The notes beneath the pieces were generated by a model. It searched no databases. It was not told the DNA's origin and was given only the letters and a program-made list of their open reading frames with translations. A stretch of DNA of 5,195 nucleotides from JADJPL01 sp964607915 (GTDB taxonomy: Bacteria; Bacteroidota; Bacteroidia; Chitinophagales; Saprospiraceae): NCBI GenBank assembly GCA_964607915.1, contig CAZSMU010000202.1, forward strand, positions 1 through 5,195, read 5' to 3'. Shown in pieces: positions 1 to 5,195 of this stretch. Numbering within the stretch: the first letter of the stretch is position 1; each line of letters opens with the position of its first letter. Both the position numbers and the translations under genes were made by a program.

Positions 1-265
1 CAAAGCACCTTATACATACTCCTGGAGTACCGGAGAAACTACCCCCGGCATCACCCTGCAGCCCAGCGGTACGACTGCCATCAGCCTCCGTATCACCGAT
101 AAAAACGGCTGTAGCAGCCAAAAAACCGTCTCTGTACAAATCGCCCCGGCCCCCCTTATCCGCTCCCTGCCCGATACCGTAAAAGCCTGTTCCAATGCCG
201 CCCTCACCCTCAACGCCTCTGCCAGTGGGGGCACCCCGGCCTATGCTTTCTCCTGGAGCACCGGC
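1..265 (+). repeat. Upstream copy of a 915-bp-spaced duplicated block
   Basis: This stretch aligns without gaps to 916-1180 at a constant offset of 915 bp (305 codons). In the first 60 bases I count 52 identities. At protein level 38 of the first 49 residues match. In the next unit the first 40 residues match at 32 positions, including a shared stretch from L-N-A-S through S-G-G-T-P. The 5' edge lies beyond the window, so the true length of the duplicated block is unknown. Confidence 0.85.
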
Positions 266-3100
266 AATACCGGCGATTCCCTGCGCATCGCTTTTCCGGA
301 AAGCAGGCGGATCGCAGTCATTGTGCAGGATCAGAATGGATGTAAGGATTCTACCAGCACTTTCCTGCGGGTGAACCCCGCTCCGGCCATTGCCCTCGCC
401 GACCTGCTCGAAACCTGCCCCGGACAGTCCGTCACCGTCCGTCCCGTGGTCAGTGGGGGCACCGGCACTTATCGCTATGCCTGGAGCAATGGCAGCAACG
501 CCGCTGCCCTGTCGGTCGCCGTGAGCACAAGCAGCACCTTCCGACTCAGCATCACCGATGCGGCCTCCTGCTCCGCGCAGGCCGCTACGACCATCAACCC
601 CTCCAAAACCCTGACCGTCAGCCTGCCGACGCAGCCCTCCGGCTGCGAGGGCCAAACCATCACCCTGGCCCCCGCCGTGAGCGGCAGCAGCGGTACCCTA
701 ACCTACCTCTGGGGCGATGGACAAACCTCCGCTTCCCTAGCCTTCACCGCCTCCGCAAACCGGACCTTCTCCGTCAGCGTCAAAGACCAGAACGGGTGTA
801 CAGGTACCACCAGCACCTCGCTGACCGTATATGCCCTGCCCACTATCAACCTACCCGATACGAACAGCGCCTGTCAAGGTACTCCCGTCGCGCTCAACCC
901 CAACTTAGACCCGGGCAAAGCGCCTTACACATATACCTGGAGCACCGGGGAAACCACCCCCGGCATCACCCTGCTGCCCAGCAGTACGACTACGGTCAGC
1001 CTCCGCATCACGGATAAAAATGGCTGTAGCCGCCAAAAAACCGCTTCCATTAAAGTATTCCCAGCTCCCAGGCTGGCATCCCTACCCGACACTGTAAAAA
1101 CCTGCTCCAATACGGCCCTCTCCCTCAACGCATCCGCCAGCGGCGGCACCCCGACGTATGCCTTCTCCTGGAGTACCGGAGAAGCTGGCCCGGGCATAAA
1201 CCGCCTTTTTAATAAAAATGAAACGGTCTCTGTCCGCATCCGCGATGCCAACGGATGTACAGATAGTACCGCCACCTACGTCCTGGCCACCCCCCCTCCT
1301 TCTGTTCTACTACCGCCCCTGCTCAGCGTGTGCAAGAGCGGCAAGTTGGACCTACAGCCGGAGAATATCGCCGGACAAGCGCCTTTTTCCTTTGCCTGGA
1401 GCAGCGGGGAAAATACTCCCCGAATCAGCGTCACCGGCTCGGGAAGCCAGACCTACCGGCTCAGCGTGACCGACGGGAACGGATGCCGCACGGCTGCTTC
1501 AACAGTGATAAGGGCTACTGGCATCGAAGGGATAAGCCTGCGCAACGACACCCTGCTCTGCCTCGGCGACTCCCTGCTGCTGCGCCCGGACGTCCGAGCG
1601 GGCGAGTACCGCTATGCATGGAGCACGGGCAGCCAGGAGCCTTTTATACAAGTCCTACCCCTCGTTGCCACCCGTTACGAAGTATATGTAGAAAATACCG
1701 CCGGATGCCGCGATACCTTTTTTACCCGCGTCGCCCTCCAACCACCCCCGCAGGTGACCTTACCCGACAGCTTCCGCGTCTGTACAGGCGATAGCCTGCT
1801 GCTGTCGCCCCAGACCACCGTCCAGGGCTTGGCATTCCGCTGGGACAATGGTGTCCATACTCCCAACCAAAGGATTGTAGCCCTTTCCTCTTCGGTCTAT
1901 TCCCTAACCGTAGCCGACTCTAAAGGCTGCAAAACCGTCCTTTCCACGAGAGTACGGACCCTGCCTTTGCCCCTCGTTCAATTGCCCGAGGTGCTGAGCC
2001 CCTGCAAGGGAAGCAGCCTCAGTATCCAACCCCTCATCAACGCACCCGCCGGAGTTGCTGCGGTCAACTGGTCGAATGGATCCCGTGAACGCACGTTGGC
2101 CTTCACCGCCGTAGATACAACCCTCCTCGCGTGCCGCATCCGGGATGTACAAGGCTGCGTAGGTAGCGACACGGTGGCCGTTCGCCCCTTGCCCGTGCCC
2201 GATCTCCAACTACCTGAAAAGGTGGCCGCCTGCATCGGGGAACGGATCCGGATTACCCCTCTGAGCACAGCAGGCGACAGCTACGCCATTCGTTGGAATA
2301 CGGGAATCATAGCTCCGTTTATAGAAGTACTGGCCCGGCAAACCGAGCCATATACCGCTATCGCGACAAATACCTACGCCTGCGCCGATACGGCAACGAC
2401 CCTGTTGCAGGCCCAGCCGCTTCCCGAAGTCTCTATCCTCGGAGAAAAAGCCTACTGCGCCTCCGGCTCCGGCCAACTGAAAGCAGCCGTTAGCAGCAAT
2501 GCCCGTCCGCTTCAATATCTTTGGAGCACCGGTAGCCGGGAGGCCACTACCCCTGTAGATACCAGCAATAACAAAGGCATAGTCCACCTGCGCATCACCG
2601 ACGCCAATGGATGTGTTGCCAAAGATAGCGTACAGTTGCAGGCCCTGGCTTCCCCTTCCATTCTTGCCCCTGAAAATACAGCCGTCTGCGAAGCACAGCG
2701 CAGTTCAGTAGCCCCCCTGGTTACCGGGGGTACCCGCCCGTACCGATACCGCTGGAGTAGCGGCGACAGCAGTGCCGTAGCCCTCCTGCGCCCCGGCAAC
2801 TACACGTTTGAAGTAGTGGATGCCAATGGATGCCAAAGCATGCTCCCCTTGAGCGTCAGCGCCCGGAAGGCTCCGGAACTTACCGTGACTACCCTTGCCC
2901 GCCCTACCTGCAATAAACCCGACGGAATGGTCGAGGTATCTGTACAATCCGCCGCCGCACCCGTACGCGTACAGTGGTCCAACGGAGCGGCAGGAACCCG
3001 ACAGCAAAACCTCTACCCAGGCGTTTATCAGATAGCTGCCACCGATTCTTTCAACTGTTTCAGCGAACTGGATATCCAACTGCTCTGCACCTGCACGGCG
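2..3100 (+). repeat. Tandem array of about 76-residue Ig/PKD/SprB-like protein repeats (1 partial + 13 complete units)
   Basis: Unit starts by alignment are about 2 (partial), 149, 380, 602, 836, 1064, 1292, 1520, 1742, 1964, 2192, 2417, 2648 and 2867. Units are 73-78 codons long. The consensus runs: proline-rich linker (A/P-x-P), a short strand often reading L-P-D/E, a cysteine, an alternating L-x-P/L-x-A strand, often S-G-G-T-x-x-Y, then Y-x-W-S-T/N/S-G, a Thr/Ser-rich strand, and x-D-x-N-G-C before the next linker. The Trp-Gly motif varies: W-G-D-G in unit 4, W-D-N-G in unit 9, W-N-T-G in unit 11. The last unit (from 2867) is the most SprB-like, with P-T-C, D-G, W-S-N-G and Y-P-G-V-Y. Units of this kind fold as Ig-like beta-sandwiches and probably form an extended stalk. 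Unit edges are judged by eye and may shift by a few residues. Confidence 0.88.
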
Positions 3101-4525
3101 CAGGCGGGTAAAATGGACCTCCGCCCTCTTTCTTTCTGTAAACCAGAGCTAAAAACGGCCTTGTACGACGCCGCAGGGGAAGTCATTCCTGCAGGTATGA
3201 AGCGCTGGTTCATTCTGCACAACAATGCCGGACTGACCCCGGGGAACATCATACTTGCCACCGACTCCCTGCCCATCCTGCGCTACGTGCCCGGTATGGT
3301 CAGCGGGAGCACCTATTACCTCTCCGCCCTCATCAGCACACGGGATGCGCAGGGAAAACCAAACTTGAGCGACCCCTGCCTGGTCGTCAGCGCCGGCACC
3401 CCGGTTACTTTGCTCGCCACCCCCGACAAACCCGGCCAGCTATCCGTAGCAGATACCGCAGTATGCCCCGGTAGCACCATCCTGATGAGTACTAACCGCC
3501 AGGAAGCCGGCTCTACGTATATATGGAAGACCCCCCTGGGCGAGTTCAAGACCGGAACTCCCGCGTTTACCGTCGCCAATTTTTCACGGCGCGATATTGG
3601 CGCATACTTCGTATCCGTGGAAAACCAGGGCTGTGCATCCGCCCCGCTCGGCCCCCTCAACCTGGGTATTGCCAAGGAAGTAGATGAAGTATTCGCCGAA
3701 CCCGACAAAGTGGCCTGTGGAACCGATAGCGTACTCCTGCAAGCCAATGCTCCCGATGGGGCAAAAGGCAAATGGCTCAGCTCAAGCCCCGCCCTCATCG
3801 CCCGCCCCGAACAGGAAAATACAAGCGTACGGGCGCTCGTACCCGGCGACAACCTCTTCCTTTGGACCGTCATCACGCGCAACTGCGTGATTCAGGATAG
3901 TGTAAGCGTCTATTATGTTCCCAAGCCGACCCTGTTCGGCGATACGCTGCTGCTCGACGATGAAAACAACACCGCCTTTTTTGACATACTGCTCAACGAT
4001 AGCCTCCGCGATATACCCCGTGCATTCCTGAAGGTCACCCTCCTGAGCAAACCCGAAAAAGGCAATCTGAAAGTGGATTCCGTCGGCAATATCACCTATG
4101 TGCGCGACAATACCATCGGGGAAGATCAGGAATACACCTTTTCGTACCGCGTCTGTAACACCGACCCCAAAGGCAACTGCCCCGACCGATGCGATGAAGC
4201 CGACGTACTCCTGCGCGTACTCTACAACCCCCGCACCCTGGCCTACCCCTCCGTCGGGCTAAGACCGGGCTATGCAAACCCCGTTTGGCAGTTCGAAGCA
4301 GCGCGGCCCATGTTTTCGGCCCGGCTGAGCATCCTCGATCGCTGGGGCCGCATCGTATATCAGGAGGAATACCCCCAAATCCAGAAGGGGGAACTCGTCA
4401 AGTCGTGGAACGGCCTGCGCGGGAATACGCCTTTGCCGCCGGGTGCGTATTATTTCGCCTTGGAAGGGGTTATCGAAAACAATGAGAAAGTGGTGCAAAC
4501 CGGAATACTATATCTGTTAGAATGA
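2..4525 (+). CDS. Giant multi-Ig/SprB-like repeat adhesin with T9SS type B (CHU_C) C-terminal sorting domain, 5'-partial
   Basis: The frame is open from the first complete codon to the TGA at 4523-4525, giving 1507 visible residues. No start is in the window. The GTG at 323 falls inside a repeat unit (V-Q-D-Q-N-G-C) and equivalent sequence continues upstream of it, so it is not a real start. Domain order by visible residue: 1-1033 tandem Ig/PKD/SprB-like units of about 76 residues; 1034-1143 non-repeat domain; 1144-1224 and 1225-1309 Ig/PKD-like domains; 1310-1411 cadherin-like domain; about 1412-1507 gliding-motility-associated C-terminal domain. I see no enzymatic motif and no membrane segment. 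Known of the family: such proteins are exported by the type IX secretion system and act as cell-surface or released adhesins, SprB of Flavobacterium being the best-known relative. The ligand, and any role in gliding, cannot be read from this sequence. The gene overlaps a downstream PorP/SprF-like gene. Family assignment is confident; adhesin function is inferred from architecture. Confidence 0.93.
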   Translation, partial: KAPYTYSWSTGETTPGITLQPSGTTAISLRITDKNGCSSQKTVSVQIAPAPLIRSLPDTVKACSNAALTLNASASGGTPAYAFSWSTGNTGDSLRIAFPESRRIAVIVQDQNGCKDSTSTFLRVNPAPAIALADLLETCPGQSVTVRPVVSGGTGTYRYAWSNGSNAAALSVAVSTSSTFRLSITDAASCSAQAATTINPSKTLTVSLPTQPSGCEGQTITLAPAVSGSSGTLTYLWGDGQTSASLAFTASANRTFSVSVKDQNGCTGTTSTSLTVYALPTINLPDTNSACQGTPVALNPNLDPGKAPYTYTWSTGETTPGITLLPSSTTTVSLRITDKNGCSRQKTASIKVFPAPRLASLPDTVKTCSNTALSLNASASGGTPTYAFSWSTGEAGPGINRLFNKNETVSVRIRDANGCTDSTATYVLATPPPSVLLPPLLSVCKSGKLDLQPENIAGQAPFSFAWSSGENTPRISVTGSGSQTYRLSVTDGNGCRTAASTVIRATGIEGISLRNDTLLCLGDSLLLRPDVRAGEYRYAWSTGSQEPFIQVLPLVATRYEVYVENTAGCRDTFFTRVALQPPPQVTLPDSFRVCTGDSLLLSPQTTVQGLAFRWDNGVHTPNQRIVALSSSVYSLTVADSKGCKTVLSTRVRTLPLPLVQLPEVLSPCKGSSLSIQPLINAPAGVAAVNWSNGSRERTLAFTAVDTTLLACRIRDVQGCVGSDTVAVRPLPVPDLQLPEKVAACIGERIRITPLSTAGDSYAIRWNTGIIAPFIEVLARQTEPYTAIATNTYACADTATTLLQAQPLPEVSILGEKAYCASGSGQLKAAVSSNARPLQYLWSTGSREATTPVDTSNNKGIVHLRITDANGCVAKDSVQLQALASPSILAPENTAVCEAQRSSVAPLVTGGTRPYRYRWSSGDSSAVALLRPGNYTFEVVDANGCQSMLPLSVSARKAPELTVTTLARPTCNKPDGMVEVSVQSAAAPVRVQWSNGAAGTRQQNLYPGVYQIAATDSFNCFSELDIQLLCTCTAQAGKMDLRPLSFCKPELKTALYDAAGEVIPAGMKRWFILHNNAGLTPGNIILATDSLPILRYVPGMVSGSTYYLSALISTRDAQGKPNLSDPCLVVSAGTPVTLLATPDKPGQLSVADTAVCPGSTILMSTNRQEAGSTYIWKTPLGEFKTGTPAFTVANFSRRDIGAYFVSVENQGCASAPLGPLNLGIAKEVDEVFAEPDKVACGTDSVLLQANAPDGAKGKWLSSSPALIARPEQENTSVRALVPGDNLFLWTVITRNCVIQDSVSVYYVPKPTLFGDTLLLDDENNTAFFDILLNDSLRDIPRAFLKVTLLSKPEKGNLKVDSVGNITYVRDNTIGEDQEYTFSYRVCNTDPKGNCPDRCDEADVLLRVLYNPRTLAYPSVGLRPGYANPVWQFEAARPMFSARLSILDRWGRIVYQEEYPQIQKGELVKSWNGLRGNTPLPPGAYYFALEGVIENNEKVVQTGILYLLE
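916..1180 (+). repeat. Downstream copy of the 915-bp-spaced duplicated block
   Basis: This is the partner of 1-265. It covers the second half of the unit starting at 836 and the first half of the unit starting at 1064. Similarity drops sharply just after the W-S-T-G motif (about 1180 here, about 265 in the other copy). The following strand residues are largely unrelated until the D-x-N-G-C motif returns. Most base differences inside the block are silent or conservative, which suggests fairly recent duplication or gene conversion under selection on the protein. Confidence 0.85.
3101..3430 (+). other. Non-repeat domain between the repeat array and the C-terminal Ig domains (residues 1034-1143 of the visible protein)
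   Basis: This roughly 110-residue segment breaks the 76-residue periodicity and lacks the W-S-T-G motif. It begins just after a C-T-C motif and reads through A-G-K-M, F-C-K-P, a W-F-I-L-H strand, G-N-I-I-L-A-T, Y-V-P-G, T-Y-Y-L-S-A and finally D-P-C-L-V-V-S-A-G-T-P-V. From general knowledge, a similar segment (ending in D-P-C-L-x-V-S-x-G-T-P-V) recurs in many large Bacteroidota proteins with gliding-motility C-terminal domains. It usually follows SprB-type repeats and precedes the terminal domains. Its function is not known to me. The two internal cysteines could form a disulfide. Confidence 0.6.
3431..3673 (+). other. Ig-like domain A (residues 1144-1224 of the visible protein)
   Basis: This domain shows V-A-D-T-A-V-C-P-G-S, then Y-I-W-K-T-P-L-G, then a D-I-G-A-Y-F-V-S-V strand and E-N-Q-G-C. 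The Cys-Trp-Tyr-Cys order, with D-x-G-x-Y before the last strand, is the classic immunoglobulin-like arrangement. It is closer to an ordinary Ig fold than the upstream units are. It probably acts as a spacer near the cell-surface end. Confidence 0.65.
3674..3928 (+). other. PKD/Ig-like domain B (residues 1225-1309 of the visible protein)
   Basis: The segment has A-C-G-T-D-S-V near its start, G-K-W in the middle, then V-P-G-D-N-L-F-L-W-T-V and R-N-C followed by a D-S-V-S-V-Y-Y strand. The pattern G-x-W ... L-x-x-G-x-N-x-F-x-W-x-V ... C is common in PKD-like domains of Bacteroidota surface proteins. The cysteine pair of the upstream repeats is kept here. No binding function is evident. Confidence 0.6.
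3929..4234 (+). other. Cadherin-like (tandem-95 / Big_9-type) domain (residues 1310-1411 of the visible protein)
   Basis: The order of motifs is G-D-T-L-L-L-D-D, F-D-I-L-L-N-D-S, K-P-E-K-G-N-L-K-V, G-N-I-T-Y-V, and then Y-T-F-S-Y-R-V-C-N before V-L-L-R-V. This matches the known pattern of tandem-95 cadherin-like repeats: an N-D pair after a D-x-L strand, a K-P-x-x-G turn, a G-x-I-x-Y strand and an F-x-Y-x-V-C strand. The acidic turns may bind calcium, as in related folds; this is inference. Confidence 0.7.
4235..4522 (+). other. Gliding-motility-associated C-terminal (CHU_C, T9SS type B sorting) domain
   Basis: The last 96 residues carry the CHU_C hallmarks: a strand leading to L-D-R-W-G-R-I-V-Y, then S-W-N-G, then L-P-P-G-A-Y-Y-F-A-L and a final G-I-L-Y-L-L-E strand at the extreme C-terminus. 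Known of the family: this domain sends proteins through the T9SS outer-membrane translocon and often needs a partner-specific SprF-like protein. One oddity is that the usual P-N-G-D-G-x-N-D motif before the R-W-G strand is missing. The corresponding stretch reads Y-P-S-V-G-L-R-P-G-Y-A-N-P-V-W. The N-terminal edge is approximate. Confidence 0.87.
4522..4525 (+). promoter_or_regulatory. ATGA stop/start overlap (likely translational coupling)
   Basis: The adhesin stop TGA (4523-4525) overlaps the downstream ATG (4522-4524). A GAGG at 4524-4527 sits only 3 bases before a second in-frame ATG at 4531, and no good Shine-Dalgarno site precedes 4522. Bacteroidota often initiate without one. The overlap implies one transcript and probably coupled translation, which would match partner production to that of the adhesin. 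Confidence 0.75.
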
Positions 4526-4608
4526 GGACGATGGGGCAATGTACTATCTACCGGCACGTATGGACTGCAGCTCTGCTGATTAGCATGGCCCTACCCGGCT
4601 TCAGCCAG
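4522..4608 (+). other. Sec signal peptide of the PorP/SprF-like protein
   Basis: Residues 1-29 have a basic N-region (R2, R11, H12), a hydrophobic core (W-T-A-A-L-L-I-S-M-A-L) and a P-G-F-S-Q-Q junction. F-S-Q or similar is a common cleavage context in Bacteroidota. The only cysteine is at residue 7, ahead of the core, so this is not a lipoprotein signal. The exact cleavage site (after S28 or Q29) is uncertain. Confidence 0.8.
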
Positions 4609-5195
4609 CAACTCGCGCCCTTTACCCTGTACCGCGACCAGTGGAGCCTGATTAACCCGGCTGCCTTGTCCAACAACTTCGTACTCACGGAGTATCCCCG
4701 GACTATCTCCGCCAGCCACCGCTCCCAATACCTCGGACTGGGAGCCAACTGGAAGGACGCTCCGAACACCCAGGTGCTGAATGCCGAATGGATCAACGAA
4801 GATTTCAACAGCGTTTTTGGTGCCCATTTGGTCTCTGACCGCACCGGACGCATCGGCAATATCGGCGGATTTATGCAGTACGCCTATCGGTTGCGCCTGA
4901 GCCGGCGCGACGAGCGGTTCTTGTCTATAGGTATTTCAGCAGGGTTGATGAACTACTTTTCCCGGCTGCAGGGCGCCGAGTTTCCCGTCCCCGAGCCCGA
5001 TATAGTACCCGTTTCCGTATGGGCGCCCGATGTCAACCTCGGTTTATTCTACCTGCACGAAGACACCTACTACCTGGGTTTGTCTTTCCCCCAGTTGCTC
5101 GGGGGCCGCTTGCCCATTGGTAGTCAGGACGACGTGCGCACGGCGCTGCTTCTCAACCGGCCCCGCCATATTTATGGAGTGGCCGGGATGTACAT
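4522..5195 (+). CDS. PorP/SprF-family type IX secretion outer-membrane protein, 3'-partial
   Basis: The frame stays open from the ATG at 4522 to the window end, giving 224 complete codons; the family is usually around 300-340 residues. An N-terminal signal peptide ends near F-S-Q-Q (residues 27-30). Family marks follow in order: L-I-N-P-A-A (43-48), S-H-R-S-Q-Y-L-G-L with D-A-P-N-T (65-83), F-G-A-H-L-V-S-D-R-T-G (99-109), Y-A-Y-R-L-x-L (120-126), L-S-I-G-I-S-A-G-L (134-142), a P-D-V-N-L-G-L-F-Y strand (169-177) and Y-Y-L-G-L-S-F-P-Q-L-L (183-193). Alternating aromatic and polar residues fit an outer-membrane beta-barrel. Known of the family: SprF is needed for secretion of SprB-type substrates with CHU_C domains, and PorP is a T9SS component in Porphyromonas. 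Position directly after a CHU_C adhesin favours a SprF-like dedicated partner over core PorP. The ATG at 4531 is an alternative start. Confidence 0.9.
   Translation, partial: MRTMGQCTIYRHVWTAALLISMALPGFSQQLAPFTLYRDQWSLINPAALSNNFVLTEYPRTISASHRSQYLGLGANWKDAPNTQVLNAEWINEDFNSVFGAHLVSDRTGRIGNIGGFMQYAYRLRLSRRDERFLSIGISAGLMNYFSRLQGAEFPVPEPDIVPVSVWAPDVNLGLFYLHEDTYYLGLSFPQLLGGRLPIGSQDDVRTALLLNRPRHIYGVAGMY

Noticed and set aside
323..325. GTG as the start codon of a 1400-residue protein
   Set aside because: It lies inside a repeat unit, in the strand before D-Q-N-G-C. The same frame is open upstream to position 2 with clear repeat sequence and no signal peptide follows, so the gene begins outside the window.
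1330..1794. 154-codon forward open frame in another phase
   Set aside because: It overlaps the repeat array, is Arg/Pro/His-rich and lacks domain patterns. The in-frame repeats at the same positions clearly show the real coding phase.
2..3100. Regular spacing as a possible CRISPR array or non-coding satellite
   Set aside because: The period of about 228 bp is a multiple of three, units are mostly conserved at protein rather than DNA level, and no short identical direct repeats with unique spacers are present.
3316..3882. 188-codon antisense open frame
   Set aside because: It is fully opposite the conserved Ig/PKD region of the adhesin. Its composition is Arg/Ser/Pro-rich with no recognisable motif, as expected for a shadow frame in GC-rich DNA.
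4480..4560. Terminator or promoter between the two genes
   Set aside because: The coding regions overlap by four bases, and I see no GC-rich hairpin with a T-run and no Bacteroidota -33/-7 type element there.
4522..4608. Lipoprotein signal for the PorP/SprF-like protein because of the cysteine at residue 7
   Set aside because: The cysteine precedes the hydrophobic core and is not in a lipobox; the junction is P-G-F-S-Q-Q, typical of a Sec signal peptide.
4548..4859. 103-codon antisense open frame opposite the PorP/SprF-like gene
   Set aside because: The sense frame has a signal peptide and an ordered set of family motifs over the same bases, and the antisense product has none.

Overview
The window is a GC-rich stretch of a Bacteroidota genome with codons biased to C or G at the third position. 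The phylum call rests on two families that are essentially confined to type IX secretion (T9SS) bacteria. One is a very large repeat adhesin ending in a gliding-motility-associated (CHU_C / type B) sorting domain. The other is a PorP/SprF-family outer-membrane protein. The high GC for this phylum fits environmental Saprospiria, Chitinophagia or Cytophagia better than Flavobacterium or Bacteroides, but this placement is an inference.

Layout: positions 2-4525 (+) are the 3' part of one giant open reading frame. Its start lies upstream of the window, and 1507 codons are visible. About 1,030 of these residues form a tandem array of roughly 76-residue Ig/PKD/SprB-like units: one partial unit plus 13 complete ones. 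Each complete unit has a central W-(S/N/D)-(T/S/N)-G-like motif and a conserved pair of cysteines. The array is followed by a C-terminal stalk: a cysteine-containing non-repeat domain, two further Ig/PKD-like domains, a cadherin-like (tandem-95 type) domain and the terminal sorting domain. The first two visible units are copied 915 bp downstream with high nucleotide identity, and that identity ends abruptly in the middle of a unit.

Positions 4522-5195 (+) hold the 5' two-thirds or so of a PorP/SprF-like gene. Its ATG overlaps the adhesin stop codon (ATGA). The expected working model is a T9SS substrate/partner pair. The adhesin is exported through the T9SS by its type B C-terminal domain, and the co-translated SprF-like protein is its dedicated outer-membrane partner for secretion or surface retention.

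Both genes run off the window. There is no intergenic DNA longer than a few bases, and I saw no RNA gene, CRISPR array, mobile element, promoter or terminator. The system type is known. The interesting parts are the repeat architecture, the mosaic duplication and the atypical entry to the sorting domain.
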